A stretch of 64,000 bases of DNA from UBA2882 sp045542735 (GTDB lineage: Bacteria > Bacillota > Clostridia > Lachnospirales > Lachnospiraceae), in the NCBI GenBank assembly GCA_045542735.1, contig JAZQLQ010000012.1, positions 25,697 through 89,696 on the forward strand, in the 5' to 3' direction. The notes beneath the pieces were generated by a model. The model did not search any database. It saw only the letters and a program-made list of their open reading frames with translations, and was not told the origin of the DNA. Shown in pieces: positions 1-8,978 of this stretch (the stretch's first letter is position 1; each line of letters begins with the position of its first letter). Both the position numbers and the translations under genes were made by a program.

Positions 1-1097
1 AATTGATTGATGAGTTGGTGAAGACCGGACATGCACATTTTCAGGAGATGACCACGGGTGAGGTAAATGCAACCGAGTTGATTGCGGCATTGATTAACCA
101 GAAGCCCAATCTCATTGAAGGTATCCAATATGTACAGGATGTGGTTGATGGGTCCATGTCCATTCTTTTGATGAATCATGCAGGCATTTATGCCGCAAGA
201 GATAAAATGGGCAGAACCCCTGTTGTAGTAGGCAAAAAAGAAGATGGTTTTTGCGTATCTTTTGAGAATTTTGCATATCAGAATCTGGGTTATGTTGATT
301 ATAAAGAATTAGGACCGGGCGAAATTGTTGTTTTGACAGAAAAGAACTGTGTGACTTTGGTGAATCCCGGTGCGGATATGAAGATTTGTACCTTCCTTTG
401 GATTTATTACGGATTTCCGGCAAGTAGCTATGAAGGTGTCAATGTAGAGCAGATGCGTTACAATTGTGGTGCCAAGATGGCAAAACGCGATCATGTAAAA
501 CCGGATGTGGTAGCCGGTGTACCGGATTCCGGTGTGGCACATGCCATTGGATATGCCAATGAGTCCGGGGTACCTTACTCCAGACCCTTTGTAAAATATA
601 CACCTACCTGGGCGCGTTCCTTTATGCCGACAATCCAAAGTAAGAGAAATATGATTGCAAAGATGAAAATGCTTTCCATCGAAGAATTAATCCGCGACAA
701 AAAATTGTTGTTGATTGACGACTCCATTGTTAGAGGAACACAGCTTCGTGAGACAACTGAGTTTTTATATCAGAGTGGTGCGAAGGAAGTGCACATTCGT
801 CCTGCATGTCCCCCTATTTTATTTGGATGTAAATATTTGAACTTCTCACGTTCTTCATCGGAGATGGATTTGATTACCAGACGTGTCATCGAGCGTTTGG
901 AAAATGGAAATGTGACGGATGAGATTTTGAAAGAATATGCCAATCCGGAATCGGAAAAATATGAAAACATGTTAGAGGAGATTCGTAAAGAATTGAATTT
1001 CACATCCCTTCGTTATAACCGATTGGATGATATGTTGGAAGCAACCGGTTTGGATAAATGTAAACTTTGTACCTATTGTTGGAATGGAGAGGTATAA
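1..1097 (+). CDS. purF: Amidophosphoribosyltransferase, 5' end cut by window
   Basis: Makes 5-phosphoribosylamine from PRPP and glutamine, the first committed step of purine synthesis in the cytoplasm. The window opens inside the gene: 364 residues are visible against roughly 460-500 in the family, so the N-terminal catalytic cysteine and part of the class II glutaminase domain are missing. The rest of that domain is followed by a phosphoribosyltransferase domain with the PRPP-binding motif LLLIDDSIVRGT at about residues 235-246 of the visible part. The C-terminal CKLCTYC (about 353-359) resembles the paired cysteines that hold a 4Fe-4S cluster in the Bacillus-type enzyme. The next gene starts 3 bases after the stop. 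No other purine gene lies downstream. Confidence 0.93.
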   Translation, partial: LIDELVKTGHAHFQEMTTGEVNATELIAALINQKPNLIEGIQYVQDVVDGSMSILLMNHAGIYAARDKMGRTPVVVGKKEDGFCVSFENFAYQNLGYVDYKELGPGEIVVLTEKNCVTLVNPGADMKICTFLWIYYGFPASSYEGVNVEQMRYNCGAKMAKRDHVKPDVVAGVPDSGVAHAIGYANESGVPYSRPFVKYTPTWARSFMPTIQSKRNMIAKMKMLSIEELIRDKKLLLIDDSIVRGTQLRETTEFLYQSGAKEVHIRPACPPILFGCKYLNFSRSSSEMDLITRRVIERLENGNVTDEILKEYANPESEKYENMLEEIRKELNFTSLRYNRLDDMLEATGLDKCKLCTYCWNGEV

Positions 1098-1100
1098 GTT

Positions 1101-2000
1101 ATGACAACACAGCAGAAAGGTGTCTTGTATACCCTTTTGGGCGGTATCTTTTGGGGACTTTCCGGTGTGTGCGGACAATATTTGTTTGCAGTTAAAGGTT
1201 TAAATGCAAAATGGATGGTAACAATCCGGCTGGTAACAGCCGGATTTATCATGCTTATAATAGCCTATGCAAAGCCGCGCGCCAAGGAACGATACCGAAC
1301 ATTATGGACTGATTGGAAGACTTTTGGACAATTAATTTTATTTAGCATTTTTGGCATGGCAACCTGTCAGTTGACCTATTATATGGCAATTCAATATTCC
1401 AATGCGGGAACGGCTACCGTGTTGCAATATACATCACCGGTTTTGCTTGTCATATTGATGGCAGTCAAAAGACGAAAAACACCATCGGTAGCGGAACTCT
1501 TTGCCCTGGTGTTAGCTGTTGTGGGAACCTTTCTTTTGGCAACCCACGGGAATCCTGACACATTGGCATTATCCCAAGAGGCACTACTTTGGGGTATTGG
1601 AGCAGCAATCTCCATGGTACTTTACAATTTGTTGCCGGCAAAACTTATGGATGAATTTGGTGTTATACCAATCATGGGATGGGGCATGGTGATTGGGGGT
1701 ATCTTTATGATTCCTTTTACCAAGCCGTGGCATGTTCCGGGTACATGGGATGTGGAGACTTTTATGGGATTGTCGGTGGTAATACTTGTTGGAACAATCC
1801 TATCATTCTTTTCATATTTTAAAGGAATGCAGATTGTTGGTCCGGCAAGAGCCAGTCTTTTTTCCTCTTCGGAGCCATTGACGGCAACAGTTGCTTCTGC
1901 TGTATTTATGCATATAGCATTTGTACCAGCGGATATTGTTGGACTTTTATGTATCCTGACAGCAGTATCGGTCTTAGCATTGCAAAAACTACATTCCTGA
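1101..2000 (+). CDS. EamA/DMT family transporter
   Basis: A 299-residue membrane protein with about ten hydrophobic segments arranged as two similar halves, the pattern of EamA-type drug/metabolite transporters, which export or import small metabolites across the cytoplasmic membrane. The first half begins with an LLGGIFWGLSG-type helix. The second half (about residues 150-295) ends in a helix pair typical of the family, with the conserved segment containing FSSSEPLTATV around residue 254. The start is ATG 1101, with GGAGAGG inside the end of purF, so the two are probably co-transcribed and translationally linked. The substrate cannot be read from sequence. Confidence 0.85.
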   Translation: MTTQQKGVLYTLLGGIFWGLSGVCGQYLFAVKGLNAKWMVTIRLVTAGFIMLIIAYAKPRAKERYRTLWTDWKTFGQLILFSIFGMATCQLTYYMAIQYSNAGTATVLQYTSPVLLVILMAVKRRKTPSVAELFALVLAVVGTFLLATHGNPDTLALSQEALLWGIGAAISMVLYNLLPAKLMDEFGVIPIMGWGMVIGGIFMIPFTKPWHVPGTWDVETFMGLSVVILVGTILSFFSYFKGMQIVGPARASLFSSSEPLTATVASAVFMHIAFVPADIVGLLCILTAVSVLALQKLHS

Positions 2001-2052
2001 CAAAATGGAAACAAAATAGAAACGGTACATAGATTAAAGAAAAAGGTTTTTT

Positions 2053-3192
2053 ATGGAAATCTATGTAGTAAAACCCGGTGACAGTGTAGACAGCATTGCG
2101 GTAACATACGGAGTGCCTGTGGATACCATTCTTTATAACAATCAAATAGAATATCCTTATGAGCTTGCTGTAGGGCAAGCTCTTTTATTATCTACGGGGG
2201 CAACGCAAGGAGAGAAAAAGACAGTAGTCACCAATGGATATGCTTATCCGTTTATTCGAGAAGAAGTTTTGAACGAAACCTTGCCGTATTTAACGGAACT
2301 TTCAATTTTTTCATATGGGTTTACGGTGGCGGGGGATTTGCTTTTCCCACAGTTAGATGATACATTTATGATAAACGCTGCTTATGCCAATGGAGTGTCT
2401 CCGGTTTTAACCCTGACACCTTTTGGAGAGGATGGGAATTTCAGTAATTATCTCATTAACCGTATTGTAAACGATATGGAAGCACAGCAAAATCTGATCA
2501 TGCAATTAGAGCAGACGGTGGTAGACAAAGGCTTTCAAGGCGTAGATATTGACTTTGAATATATTCTGGCAGAAGACAGGGACGCCTTTGCAAACTTTGT
2601 ACGGAATGTACGCTCTGCCATGAATGCCATCGGCCGTTTTGTGGCTGTGGCATTGGCACCGAAGACATCTGACGACCAGCAGGGGAGTGTATATGAAGGA
2701 AAAGACTATGCCCAGTTGGGAGAGGCAGCAGATCAAGTGCTGCTGATGACTTATGAGTGGGGTTATACCTATGGACCGCCTATGGCAGTGGCACCACTTA
2801 ATAAAGTAAGAGAAGTGGTGGAGTATGCTATCACCCGTATTCCGGTCTATAAGATCAGTCTTGGGATTCCCAATTATGGTTATGATTGGGCGCTTCCCTA
2901 TGAGCGAGGCGTGACCAGGGCGGATACCATTACTCATAGAGAAGCAATACAGATTGCCATCGAAAATGGTGCAGAGATACAGTTTGATTCTATAGCCATG
3001 TCTCCTTATTTCAATTATACACAAGACGGTATCGAGCATGTGGTGTGGTTTGAAGATGTACGCAGCATGGAAGCGAAGTTTAATCTGGTACAGGAATTTG
3101 ATTTGCGTGGTATGGGATATTGGCAAATCATGAATTTGTTTCGTGCCAATTGGTTACTATTAGCAGATCGGTTTGTGATACAAAAGAATTAG
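2053..3192 (+). CDS. LysM domain plus GH18-family protein (YaaH/SleL-like)
   Basis: A 379-residue protein with an N-terminal LysM peptidoglycan-binding module (about residues 1-47) and a glycoside hydrolase family 18 domain over most of the remainder. The family's DxxDxDxE-type catalytic strand is seen as GVDIDFEY around residues 162-169, with the proton-donor glutamate present. This architecture is that of YaaH/SleL spore-cortex N-acetylglucosaminidases, but close homologues also occur in non-sporulating Lachnospiraceae, so the substrate is inferred only as peptidoglycan-like glycan. No signal peptide is visible, which also fits SleL-type proteins. It lies 52 bases after the transporter and 36 before vanZ. 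Confidence 0.85.
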   Translation: MEIYVVKPGDSVDSIAVTYGVPVDTILYNNQIEYPYELAVGQALLLSTGATQGEKKTVVTNGYAYPFIREEVLNETLPYLTELSIFSYGFTVAGDLLFPQLDDTFMINAAYANGVSPVLTLTPFGEDGNFSNYLINRIVNDMEAQQNLIMQLEQTVVDKGFQGVDIDFEYILAEDRDAFANFVRNVRSAMNAIGRFVAVALAPKTSDDQQGSVYEGKDYAQLGEAADQVLLMTYEWGYTYGPPMAVAPLNKVREVVEYAITRIPVYKISLGIPNYGYDWALPYERGVTRADTITHREAIQIAIENGAEIQFDSIAMSPYFNYTQDGIEHVVWFEDVRSMEAKFNLVQEFDLRGMGYWQIMNLFRANWLLLADRFVIQKN

Positions 3193-3228
3193 AAACATTA
3201 TCATTTCAAAAAACAGATGGAGATATAG

Positions 3229-3702
3229 ATGAAAAGTACTACAGATAAGAAGAAAAAGATCATAATAAGAATAGTCATCCATACACTATTTGCAATCTAT
3301 ATGATGATATTACTACGCATTACAGTCTTTCGATCGAGTCTCTCCCTTGATAATCTTTGGATAAGAGGGAATGTCAATCTGACACTTTTTGAATCCTATA
3401 TTGCGCTGTTACAGGAAAGAGATTGGTGGAATCTGACCTATCTTTTTGTGGGCAATATCATTTGGTTTGTGCCATTGGGAATGTATCTTTCGTGGCAAGG
3501 AAAGATTAGGAAGGTGTGGCAGATTGTCTTGATTGGTCTGGTAGCATCTCTGGTAATCGAATCTTTGCAATTTGTTTTCGGTACAGGTGTTTCTGATGTG
3601 GACGACTTGATTCTGAATGCGTTCGGCACAGGGTGTGGTGTTGTGCTTTGGAAAGCGATCATATATTTTTATAAAAAAAGATATAATAAAAAAGACTGTT
3701 GA
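3229..3702 (+). CDS. VanZ family membrane protein
   Basis: A 157-residue integral membrane protein with four to five hydrophobic segments and the VanZ-like pattern: an N-terminal helix with LLRITVFR, an FVGNIIWFVPLGMYL segment, and ESLQFVFGTGVSDVDDLILNAFGTGCG near residues 110-135. VanZ-like proteins are linked to low-level teicoplanin resistance in the vanA cluster, but most family members, including chromosomal ones such as this, have no known role. It starts 36 bases after the GH18 gene. Its stop codon lies inside the hairpin of the terminator that follows. Confidence 0.85.
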   Translation: MKSTTDKKKKIIIRIVIHTLFAIYMMILLRITVFRSSLSLDNLWIRGNVNLTLFESYIALLQERDWWNLTYLFVGNIIWFVPLGMYLSWQGKIRKVWQIVLIGLVASLVIESLQFVFGTGVSDVDDLILNAFGTGCGVVLWKAIIYFYKKRYNKKDC

Positions 3703-3718
3703 CAGACGGTCTTTTTTA
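3688..3718 (+). terminator. Rho-independent terminator after vanZ-like gene
   Basis: A perfect 9-bp stem, AAAAAAGAC (3688-3696) with GTCTTTTTT (3709-3717), and a 12-base loop. The loop carries the gene's stop codon and also the -35 element of the next promoter. Confidence 0.75.
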
Positions 3719-3752
3719 ATGTACTATCTGTATTACATAGAGCAGTACAGAT
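3699..3752 (+). promoter_or_regulatory. Promoter with probable GntR operator
   Basis: TTGACA (3699-3704), a 17-base spacer and TACTAT (3722-3727) form a good sigma-A promoter overlapping the previous terminator. At the expected start of transcription lies a perfect 7-bp inverted repeat, ATCTGTA (3726-3732) and TACAGAT (3746-3752), 13 bases apart. A wider dyad, TGTACT and AGTACA, overlaps it. This is a likely autoregulatory site for the GntR protein encoded 50 bases downstream; that assignment is inference. Confidence 0.6.
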
Positions 3753-3802
3753 GGCACAGATATAAATAAGTAAATATCGGAAGAAAAGGATGTGATACCA
3801 AT

Positions 3803-4198
3803 ATGTTGATTCAGATTGATTATGGAAGTGACAAACCAATTTATGAGCAGATCATCGAACAGATTAAATATCAGGTTATGAAGAAAAATCTGCAGCCCGG
3901 TGATGCCATTCCCTCTGTACGTAAACTGGCACAGACCCTAGGCATTACCCCATCTACGGTGGCAAAGGCATATAAGGAATTGGAGCGTCAAAAGGTGATA
4001 GAGACTTTACAGGCGAAAGGAACTTTTATTGCGCGCATGCCTCAGATGAAAGCGGATGAAGAAAAGGTGGAACAGATACGCAAGCGCATTGCCAGTGAAT
4101 TGCTGGAACTAAAGATGATGGGCTATACGGATGCGCAGATGATGAAATTGGTAGAAGAAGTGAGTCAATCCATGAAAGGGGGAGAAAGCAGATGTTAA
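3803..4198 (+). CDS. GntR family transcriptional regulator (YtrA type)
   Basis: A 131-residue DNA-binding protein. Residues 10-75 form a winged helix-turn-helix of the GntR family: an IYEQIIEQIK helix, then PGDAIPSVRKLAQTLGITPSTVAKAYKELE, the recognition segment, then the wing ending in GTFIA. The C-terminal part is only about 50 residues and helical, without a ligand-binding domain. This short form is the YtrA subfamily, which usually represses its own operon of ABC transporter genes. Here the next gene, which overlaps by 7 bases, is such an ATPase. Its ligand or signal is unknown; in related systems it is often a wall-active antibiotic. Confidence 0.9.
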   Translation: MLIQIDYGSDKPIYEQIIEQIKYQVMKKNLQPGDAIPSVRKLAQTLGITPSTVAKAYKELERQKVIETLQAKGTFIARMPQMKADEEKVEQIRKRIASELLELKMMGYTDAQMMKLVEEVSQSMKGGESRC

Positions 4199-5067
4199 AA
4201 GTCGAGAATTTAAATAAAAGCTATTATGAAAAGGCGGCAGTGGTTGGTGTAAATATGGAGCTTCACAAAGGGGAGATTTTTGGATTAATCGGACCTAACG
4301 GATGCGGAAAGACTACCTTGCTGAAATGTCTGGCAGGTATTTACAGGGCTGACAAAGGAGAAATTCTTTATGATGAGGAACCGATTTATGATAATCCGGT
4401 GGCAAAAATGAAGGTTGCCTATGTATCAGATAGTCAGGAGTTTATCGGAAGTTATTCGGTAAAAGGACTTTTAAAGGTCTATCGAAATTTTTTTCCGGAT
4501 TTTTCAACAGAACGCTTTTATGCATTAAATACTTTGTTTGAAATCAATGTAAAGAAGCAAATCAGTAACCTATCGCGAGGTGAAAAAATGCGTCTCGGTT
4601 TTATGTTGGCACTTTCTCAAGGAGCAGAATATTTATTGCTTGATGAGCCTACCGGTGGTATGGATTTAAAAGCCAAAAAACAATTCCGTGACATTTTGAT
4701 TAAGGAAATGGATGAACGGGAATTGGCGGTACTCATCGTGTCCCATGATTTGAGAGAGTTGGAGAGCCTGTGTGATAAAGCAATTTTGATGGAAGGCAAC
4801 AGAATACAGATGCATAAGCCGTTGGATGAACTGATGGATGAAGTGCAAAAATGGCAGGCTACCGCAGAGACAGAATTGACCAAGGAGCAGAAGAAACAAC
4901 TTGGTATTGTGGAAGAGAGCAGAGTCGGAAATTTAATCAACTTCTATACCATTGGTGATCGTGCAGAACATAAAAAAGCATTGGAAGAATCCGGACTTAA
5001 AGAACTGGAGAGTCAAAAGATTACACTTGAAGAAGTTGTTGGAACTTTACAGGAATATCAGTTATAG
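4192..5067 (+). CDS. ABC transporter ATP-binding protein
   Basis: A 291-residue ATPase subunit of an ABC transporter. Visible are Walker A GPNGCGKTT (about residues 35-43), the signature LSRGEKMR (about 127-134) and Walker B YLLLDEPTGG (about 147-156), followed by the switch histidine in VSHD. The last 90 residues form a helical extension like that of YtrB-type ATPases. The start ATG overlaps the regulator gene and has GGGGGAG upstream. It probably works with the membrane protein encoded next, either exporting a toxic compound or sensing one. The substrate is unknown. Confidence 0.9.
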   Translation: MLKVENLNKSYYEKAAVVGVNMELHKGEIFGLIGPNGCGKTTLLKCLAGIYRADKGEILYDEEPIYDNPVAKMKVAYVSDSQEFIGSYSVKGLLKVYRNFFPDFSTERFYALNTLFEINVKKQISNLSRGEKMRLGFMLALSQGAEYLLLDEPTGGMDLKAKKQFRDILIKEMDERELAVLIVSHDLRELESLCDKAILMEGNRIQMHKPLDELMDEVQKWQATAETELTKEQKKQLGIVEESRVGNLINFYTIGDRAEHKKALEESGLKELESQKITLEEVVGTLQEYQL

Positions 5068-5084
5068 AAAGGGGCGTGAAGCAT

Positions 5085-6026
5085 ATGAAAGACATAAAGA
5101 AATTACTAAAGAGAGATAAGTTTATCTGGTTATTGTGGTCAATAGCAGTTGTCATATTTGTAGGGAATATGTTGTTTGCCTTTTATAAAAATACAGAAGA
5201 AAGTTTTATACAACTTTATAAATGGAAAGCGGAACGAACGGAAATATTTGAAATGTGTTCGTTTAGTGAAGAGTTTTTTTGGATAGATTCTGTAAAGTAT
5301 GTTTGGCTTAATGTATTAGTCTGGGTTGTAACAATAGGAATCATCGTATTTCAAGATATTAAGTGGTTTGTCAGGGAAAAGCGAGGAGGCAGTGAATTTC
5401 AAAAACTATTGCCTGTAAAAGAGAAAAACGTATTTGTTTATGAGTTGGCAGTCGGTATTCTGGCGATTCTGATACCGGTCGTACTGTTTTGGTGTGGTTC
5501 TCAAATGTTACTGGCTATGTGGAATCAAAAATATATTGATATGTTGACATTTATTCAATGTGGGCCTTTGAGTCTACCTATGTCGACATGGGGGATTTGG
5601 GCACCGTCTTTGATTAACGGGATCCTTGTTTATGCGTTATATATCTTTACCAAATATGCGACCAATCATTTGGCCGGACATTCCTTTACCTTTGGCATGT
5701 TTATGCTTTCCGGATTTATGGTATATGCTACTGCGCCTTTAGATATAGGCAGAGTCAACTTAAGGCCTTGGATAGGTTTAGCCGGTATTGTGATTTTGGT
5801 AATATTGGCATATATATGTAGTCAAAAGAAAGATTTATCGGCTTCGGGATTTTTTGCATTCCGCTCCGTCCAATATGTGACCATGCTTTTAGTATTTGTC
5901 AATTTACTTCTTATCTTTTGGGAAAGCGGTTCGGGTTACCATATGGCAGTAAGGGTATTGTACACGGCTGTTTTGTCGGTTTTAATAACTGTTGGTGCCA
6001 ATTATGTGATGAAGCCCAAATATTAA
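5085..6026 (+). CDS. Probable ABC transporter permease
   Basis: A membrane protein of 313 residues with about seven to eight hydrophobic segments: one near the N-terminus after a lysine-rich stretch, one around residues 75-95, and the others from about 120 to the end. It has no motif that names a family. Its place directly after a GntR regulator and ABC ATPase shows it is most likely the permease of that system. ATG 5085 is preferred over GTG 5076, because the site GAAAGGGG (5067-5074) lies 10 bases before the ATG but touches the GTG. A strong terminator follows, closing the operon. Confidence 0.7.
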   Translation: MKDIKKLLKRDKFIWLLWSIAVVIFVGNMLFAFYKNTEESFIQLYKWKAERTEIFEMCSFSEEFFWIDSVKYVWLNVLVWVVTIGIIVFQDIKWFVREKRGGSEFQKLLPVKEKNVFVYELAVGILAILIPVVLFWCGSQMLLAMWNQKYIDMLTFIQCGPLSLPMSTWGIWAPSLINGILVYALYIFTKYATNHLAGHSFTFGMFMLSGFMVYATAPLDIGRVNLRPWIGLAGIVILVILAYICSQKKDLSASGFFAFRSVQYVTMLLVFVNLLLIFWESGSGYHMAVRVLYTAVLSVLITVGANYVMKPKY

Positions 6027-6036
6027 AATTTGTGAG

Positions 6037-6070
6037 AAAGAGACCTTTTTGATAAAGGTCTCTTTTATTT
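6037..6070 (+). terminator. Rho-independent terminator of the GntR-ABC operon
   Basis: A perfect 12-bp stem (6037-6048 with 6054-6065), a 5-base loop TTGAT, and a T-rich tail. Confidence 0.9.
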
Positions 6071-6128
6071 TTTGCTTTGATTTGATATGCTGATAAAAAA
6101 TAGGTTATACAAGGAAGAGGAATGTCTG

Positions 6129-7289
6129 ATGAAAAAAAGGATTATAAAAACTATCATAAAAACTATCAGCATCATGCTTTTGCTTACAGTATTTGCAGGA
6201 GTATTAGTAGCACCTAATGTATATGCAACCCCCAAAGTGACAGTTGAGGATGAACCGGAAATCGTCCGTGTGCGTCCGGTGTTGGAAGGCGAGGATTTAG
6301 AAAGCATTTCACAAAGTGTTTACAACACGGAAAAGTATGCAGACTATATTTATGCGTTAAATATGGATTTGATTGGGGACAATCGGGACAATTTGGAAGT
6401 GGGCATGATCTTGCAACTTCCAGAGCCTGCAGACGGTAGCGGATATCTGGATTGGGAATACTGTTATGAGATGGTGTCAGAAGGTGCGGAGGATATGGAG
6501 ATTGCCGACTACATATCAAAAGATGCCGGTTGCACGGTGACCGATTATTTCTTCTATTATGATGGAGAAGGAAAGGGTGAAACATTCAAGGTGTGTTACC
6601 CACAGCTAACATTTGATGATGGAAGAGATGCAACAGATGTGAACAAGGCAATTGAAAAATTGGCTTTATACTCTACGGATCGGATGTTGATTCACATAGA
6701 TCCCGATTTAAAAGAATGGTGTGAAACCGGAAAACATTATAGCAGTTATGAAGGAATCGAAGATCAGGTAAATTATGAGATTGCATATCTGGATGAAAAT
6801 CTTATTAGTGTGGTTTTTAATGACTATTTCTTTTGGGGAAGTACCTTTGGGGAATATGTTGCTATGCGTCCCATCACCATTAATTTAAACACAGGACATG
6901 TTTACACAGATCAGGAATTGTGGACGGATTTTGACGGACTGGCTTCTGATTATCGTGATGCGATGATTGGATATTATAAAAGAGACGGTAGCGATATCGG
7001 TGTCAGAATGTGTGATGATATTTTCACGGCAGAATATTTATCACAGATTATGCAGACGGAAGGTGCTTGCGAGGGCAGATATGCAAGTGATACCTTTTTA
7101 ACCCGATACGGAGTGGCAATCAGTCTAACATATCGTGTCAACAATGACTCTTATCTTACCCGCGGTTGGATAGAACTAGAGATGCCCCGTAAAGAAATCG
7201 AAGCATACCGTTCGGATTCTGAACTATGGGAACTTTGGAAATACAAAGCCCGCAAGGAAGACAAATTCTTTCACCCGGCAAAGAAATAA
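6129..7289 (+). CDS. Secreted LysM-like protein with RsiV/DUF3298-like domain
   Basis: A 386-residue exported protein. Residues 1-34 are a signal peptide (basic start, hydrophobic core, VYA before the likely cleavage point). A LysM-like segment follows at about 48-98, from GEDLESISQSVY to VGMILQLPE. The rest resembles the DUF4163/DUF3298 fold of RsiV and PdaC-like proteins, with a CYPQLTFDD strand near 155 and NLNTGHVYTDQELW near 260. No catalytic motif can be assigned. ATG 6129 is chosen over 6087 because AAGGAAGAGG (6111-6120) sits 8 bases before it and the signal peptide then begins cleanly. Probable wall-associated protein; function unknown. Confidence 0.65.
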   Translation: MKKRIIKTIIKTISIMLLLTVFAGVLVAPNVYATPKVTVEDEPEIVRVRPVLEGEDLESISQSVYNTEKYADYIYALNMDLIGDNRDNLEVGMILQLPEPADGSGYLDWEYCYEMVSEGAEDMEIADYISKDAGCTVTDYFFYYDGEGKGETFKVCYPQLTFDDGRDATDVNKAIEKLALYSTDRMLIHIDPDLKEWCETGKHYSSYEGIEDQVNYEIAYLDENLISVVFNDYFFWGSTFGEYVAMRPITINLNTGHVYTDQELWTDFDGLASDYRDAMIGYYKRDGSDIGVRMCDDIFTAEYLSQIMQTEGACEGRYASDTFLTRYGVAISLTYRVNNDSYLTRGWIELEMPRKEIEAYRSDSELWELWKYKARKEDKFFHPAKK

Positions 7290-7324
7290 GTGAAAATAAT
7301 AAGCTTTTTGCAGAATAAAAATAA

Positions 7325-7419
7325 TCCCCTATAATTAGAATTTTTATTCAACCTTCACCTGTCTGAGCAAAGCGAGTTTGAAGGTTGAATAGAAAATTAC
7401 TAAATTATGGGGGACTTTT
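7325..7419. terminator. Long imperfect hairpin, probable bidirectional terminator
   Basis: A 12-bp perfect inverted repeat (7346-7357 with 7379-7390) is extended outward by further imperfect pairing to about 7325 and 7414. The + strand continues into CTTTT and the minus strand into ATTATTTTTATT, so the element could stop transcription from both convergent genes. The loop is 21 bases. Confidence 0.6.
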
Positions 7420-7424
7420 AATGT

Positions 7425-8795
7425 TTAGAATAACTTATCCTTAATACCTATAAGGAAGATGATAAAGATAATTACCGGCAATATATATGCTACATAAATG
7501 CGCAGACCGTTTACCATTTTCAAGCCTTTACCGGTATTGGCTTCGGCCATAAAGTTTTTCCACCCCCATCCGTAGCGGGAGGTACAGAACAGTAAGTAAA
7601 TCAAAGCACCAATAGGAAGTGCGATATTACTTACCAGGAAGTCTTCCAAATCCATAATGTTAGATCCTTCACCAAAAGGTTTGAATCCGGACCAGATATT
7701 ATGACCAAGTACACAGGGGAGTGATAATGCAATCATCAAAAAGATGTTTACCACAACGGCTTTTTTACGACTCCAATTTGTCAAATCCATAAAGCAGGAA
7801 ATGATATTTTCAAATACTGCAATAACAGTGGAGAATGCGGCAAAGGACAAAAAGATAAAGAATAAACTTCCCCAGATTTGTCCGCCTTTCATATTATTGA
7901 AAATATTGGGCAGTGTTACAAAGATTAAGTTGGGACCGCTATCTGCGTTGACACCATAAGCAAAACATGCAGGGAAAATAATCAGACCTGCAGTCAGGGC
8001 AACAAAAGTGTCCAGAACTGCTACACGTACGGATTCTCCCATCAATGCGTGCTCTTTACCAATATAACTACCAAAAATTGCCATAGAACCGATACCCAGA
8101 CTTAAGGTAAAGAAGGATTGATTCATAGCACCCACGATGGTTTCACCAATGCCGATTTCTGCCATACGGTTAAAATCAGGTAACAGATAGAACTTCAAGC
8201 CTTCCGCACCACCGGGAAGTGTCATGCTGTGGATTGCCAAAATAACAATGAGACCAAGCAAAGCAAGCATCATAAACTTGGTAATGTTTTCTACACCTTT
8301 CTGCACACCCAAAGAGCATACAGCAAATCCGATGATAACAACCAATATCATCCAGAATGCCATAGTACCCGGCTTGGAAAGCATCTCGGGGAAGGCTGCT
8401 TTGACCTGCTCCACATCAGCATTTGCCAATTTGCCGGTCACGGTCATATAGAAATAATGAAGCATCCAACCGGTAACGGTGGTATAAAACATCATTAACA
8501 GATAGTTGCCGGCTAAAGCCATATGTCCGTGCCAATGCCATTTTTGTCCCTCTTTTTCCAATACTTTACAGGAAAGAATCGGGCTTTTTTGACTGGCGCG
8601 TCCGATGGCAAATTCCATGGTCATCAGGGGGACACCCATAATAATTAAAAAGAATAAATAAATTAATACAAAGGCACCGCCGCCGTATAGTCCTGTCATA
8701 TAAGGAAACTTCCATACGTTTCCGATACCGATGGCACAACCTGCGGATAACAAAATAAATCCCAGGCGTGAACTTAATTTCTCGCGTTGTTCCAT
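7425..8795 (-). CDS. Neurotransmitter:sodium symporter (NSS) family transporter
   Basis: A 456-residue protein with about eleven to twelve membrane segments, of the LeuT-fold sodium-coupled family that takes up amino acids or related compounds. The N-terminal signature is clear: GFILLSAGCAIGIGNVWKFP (about residues 11-30), the first unwound helix that binds sodium and substrate. ATG 8795 is preferred over an upstream start at 8855, because GAGGAG lies 9 bases before it and family members begin near this point. It is transcribed alone, away from the glycine riboswitch region, and ends beside a long bidirectional hairpin. The substrate is not evident; bacterial members often carry tryptophan, tyrosine or leucine. 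Confidence 0.92.
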   Translation of the reverse strand: MEQREKLSSRLGFILLSAGCAIGIGNVWKFPYMTGLYGGGAFVLIYLFFLIIMGVPLMTMEFAIGRASQKSPILSCKVLEKEGQKWHWHGHMALAGNYLLMMFYTTVTGWMLHYFYMTVTGKLANADVEQVKAAFPEMLSKPGTMAFWMILVVIIGFAVCSLGVQKGVENITKFMMLALLGLIVILAIHSMTLPGGAEGLKFYLLPDFNRMAEIGIGETIVGAMNQSFFTLSLGIGSMAIFGSYIGKEHALMGESVRVAVLDTFVALTAGLIIFPACFAYGVNADSGPNLIFVTLPNIFNNMKGGQIWGSLFFIFLSFAAFSTVIAVFENIISCFMDLTNWSRKKAVVVNIFLMIALSLPCVLGHNIWSGFKPFGEGSNIMDLEDFLVSNIALPIGALIYLLFCTSRYGWGWKNFMAEANTGKGLKMVNGLRIYVAYILPVIIFIIFLIGIKDKLF

Positions 8796-8941
8796 AATAA
8801 AACTCCTCATCTGCTTGTTTTTCCACATTGTACTATACCATATTTTCAATAACAAACATAGAGAAAAAATTTTCTATTTTTTTGCAACCAATTAAGAAAT
8901 AAAAAAGTGTTAATATTAACAAATGAAATATTCCACATAAC

Positions 8942-8970
8942 TTGACAAATGCTCTTTATCATACTAAAGT
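8942..8970 (+). promoter_or_regulatory. Sigma-A promoter of the riboswitch-symporter transcript
   Basis: TTGACA (8942-8947), a 17-base spacer and TAAAGT (8965-8970). The -10 element is weak, but the -35 is perfect and the predicted start falls just before the aptamer. Confidence 0.55.
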
Positions 8971-8978
8971 ATAAATAG

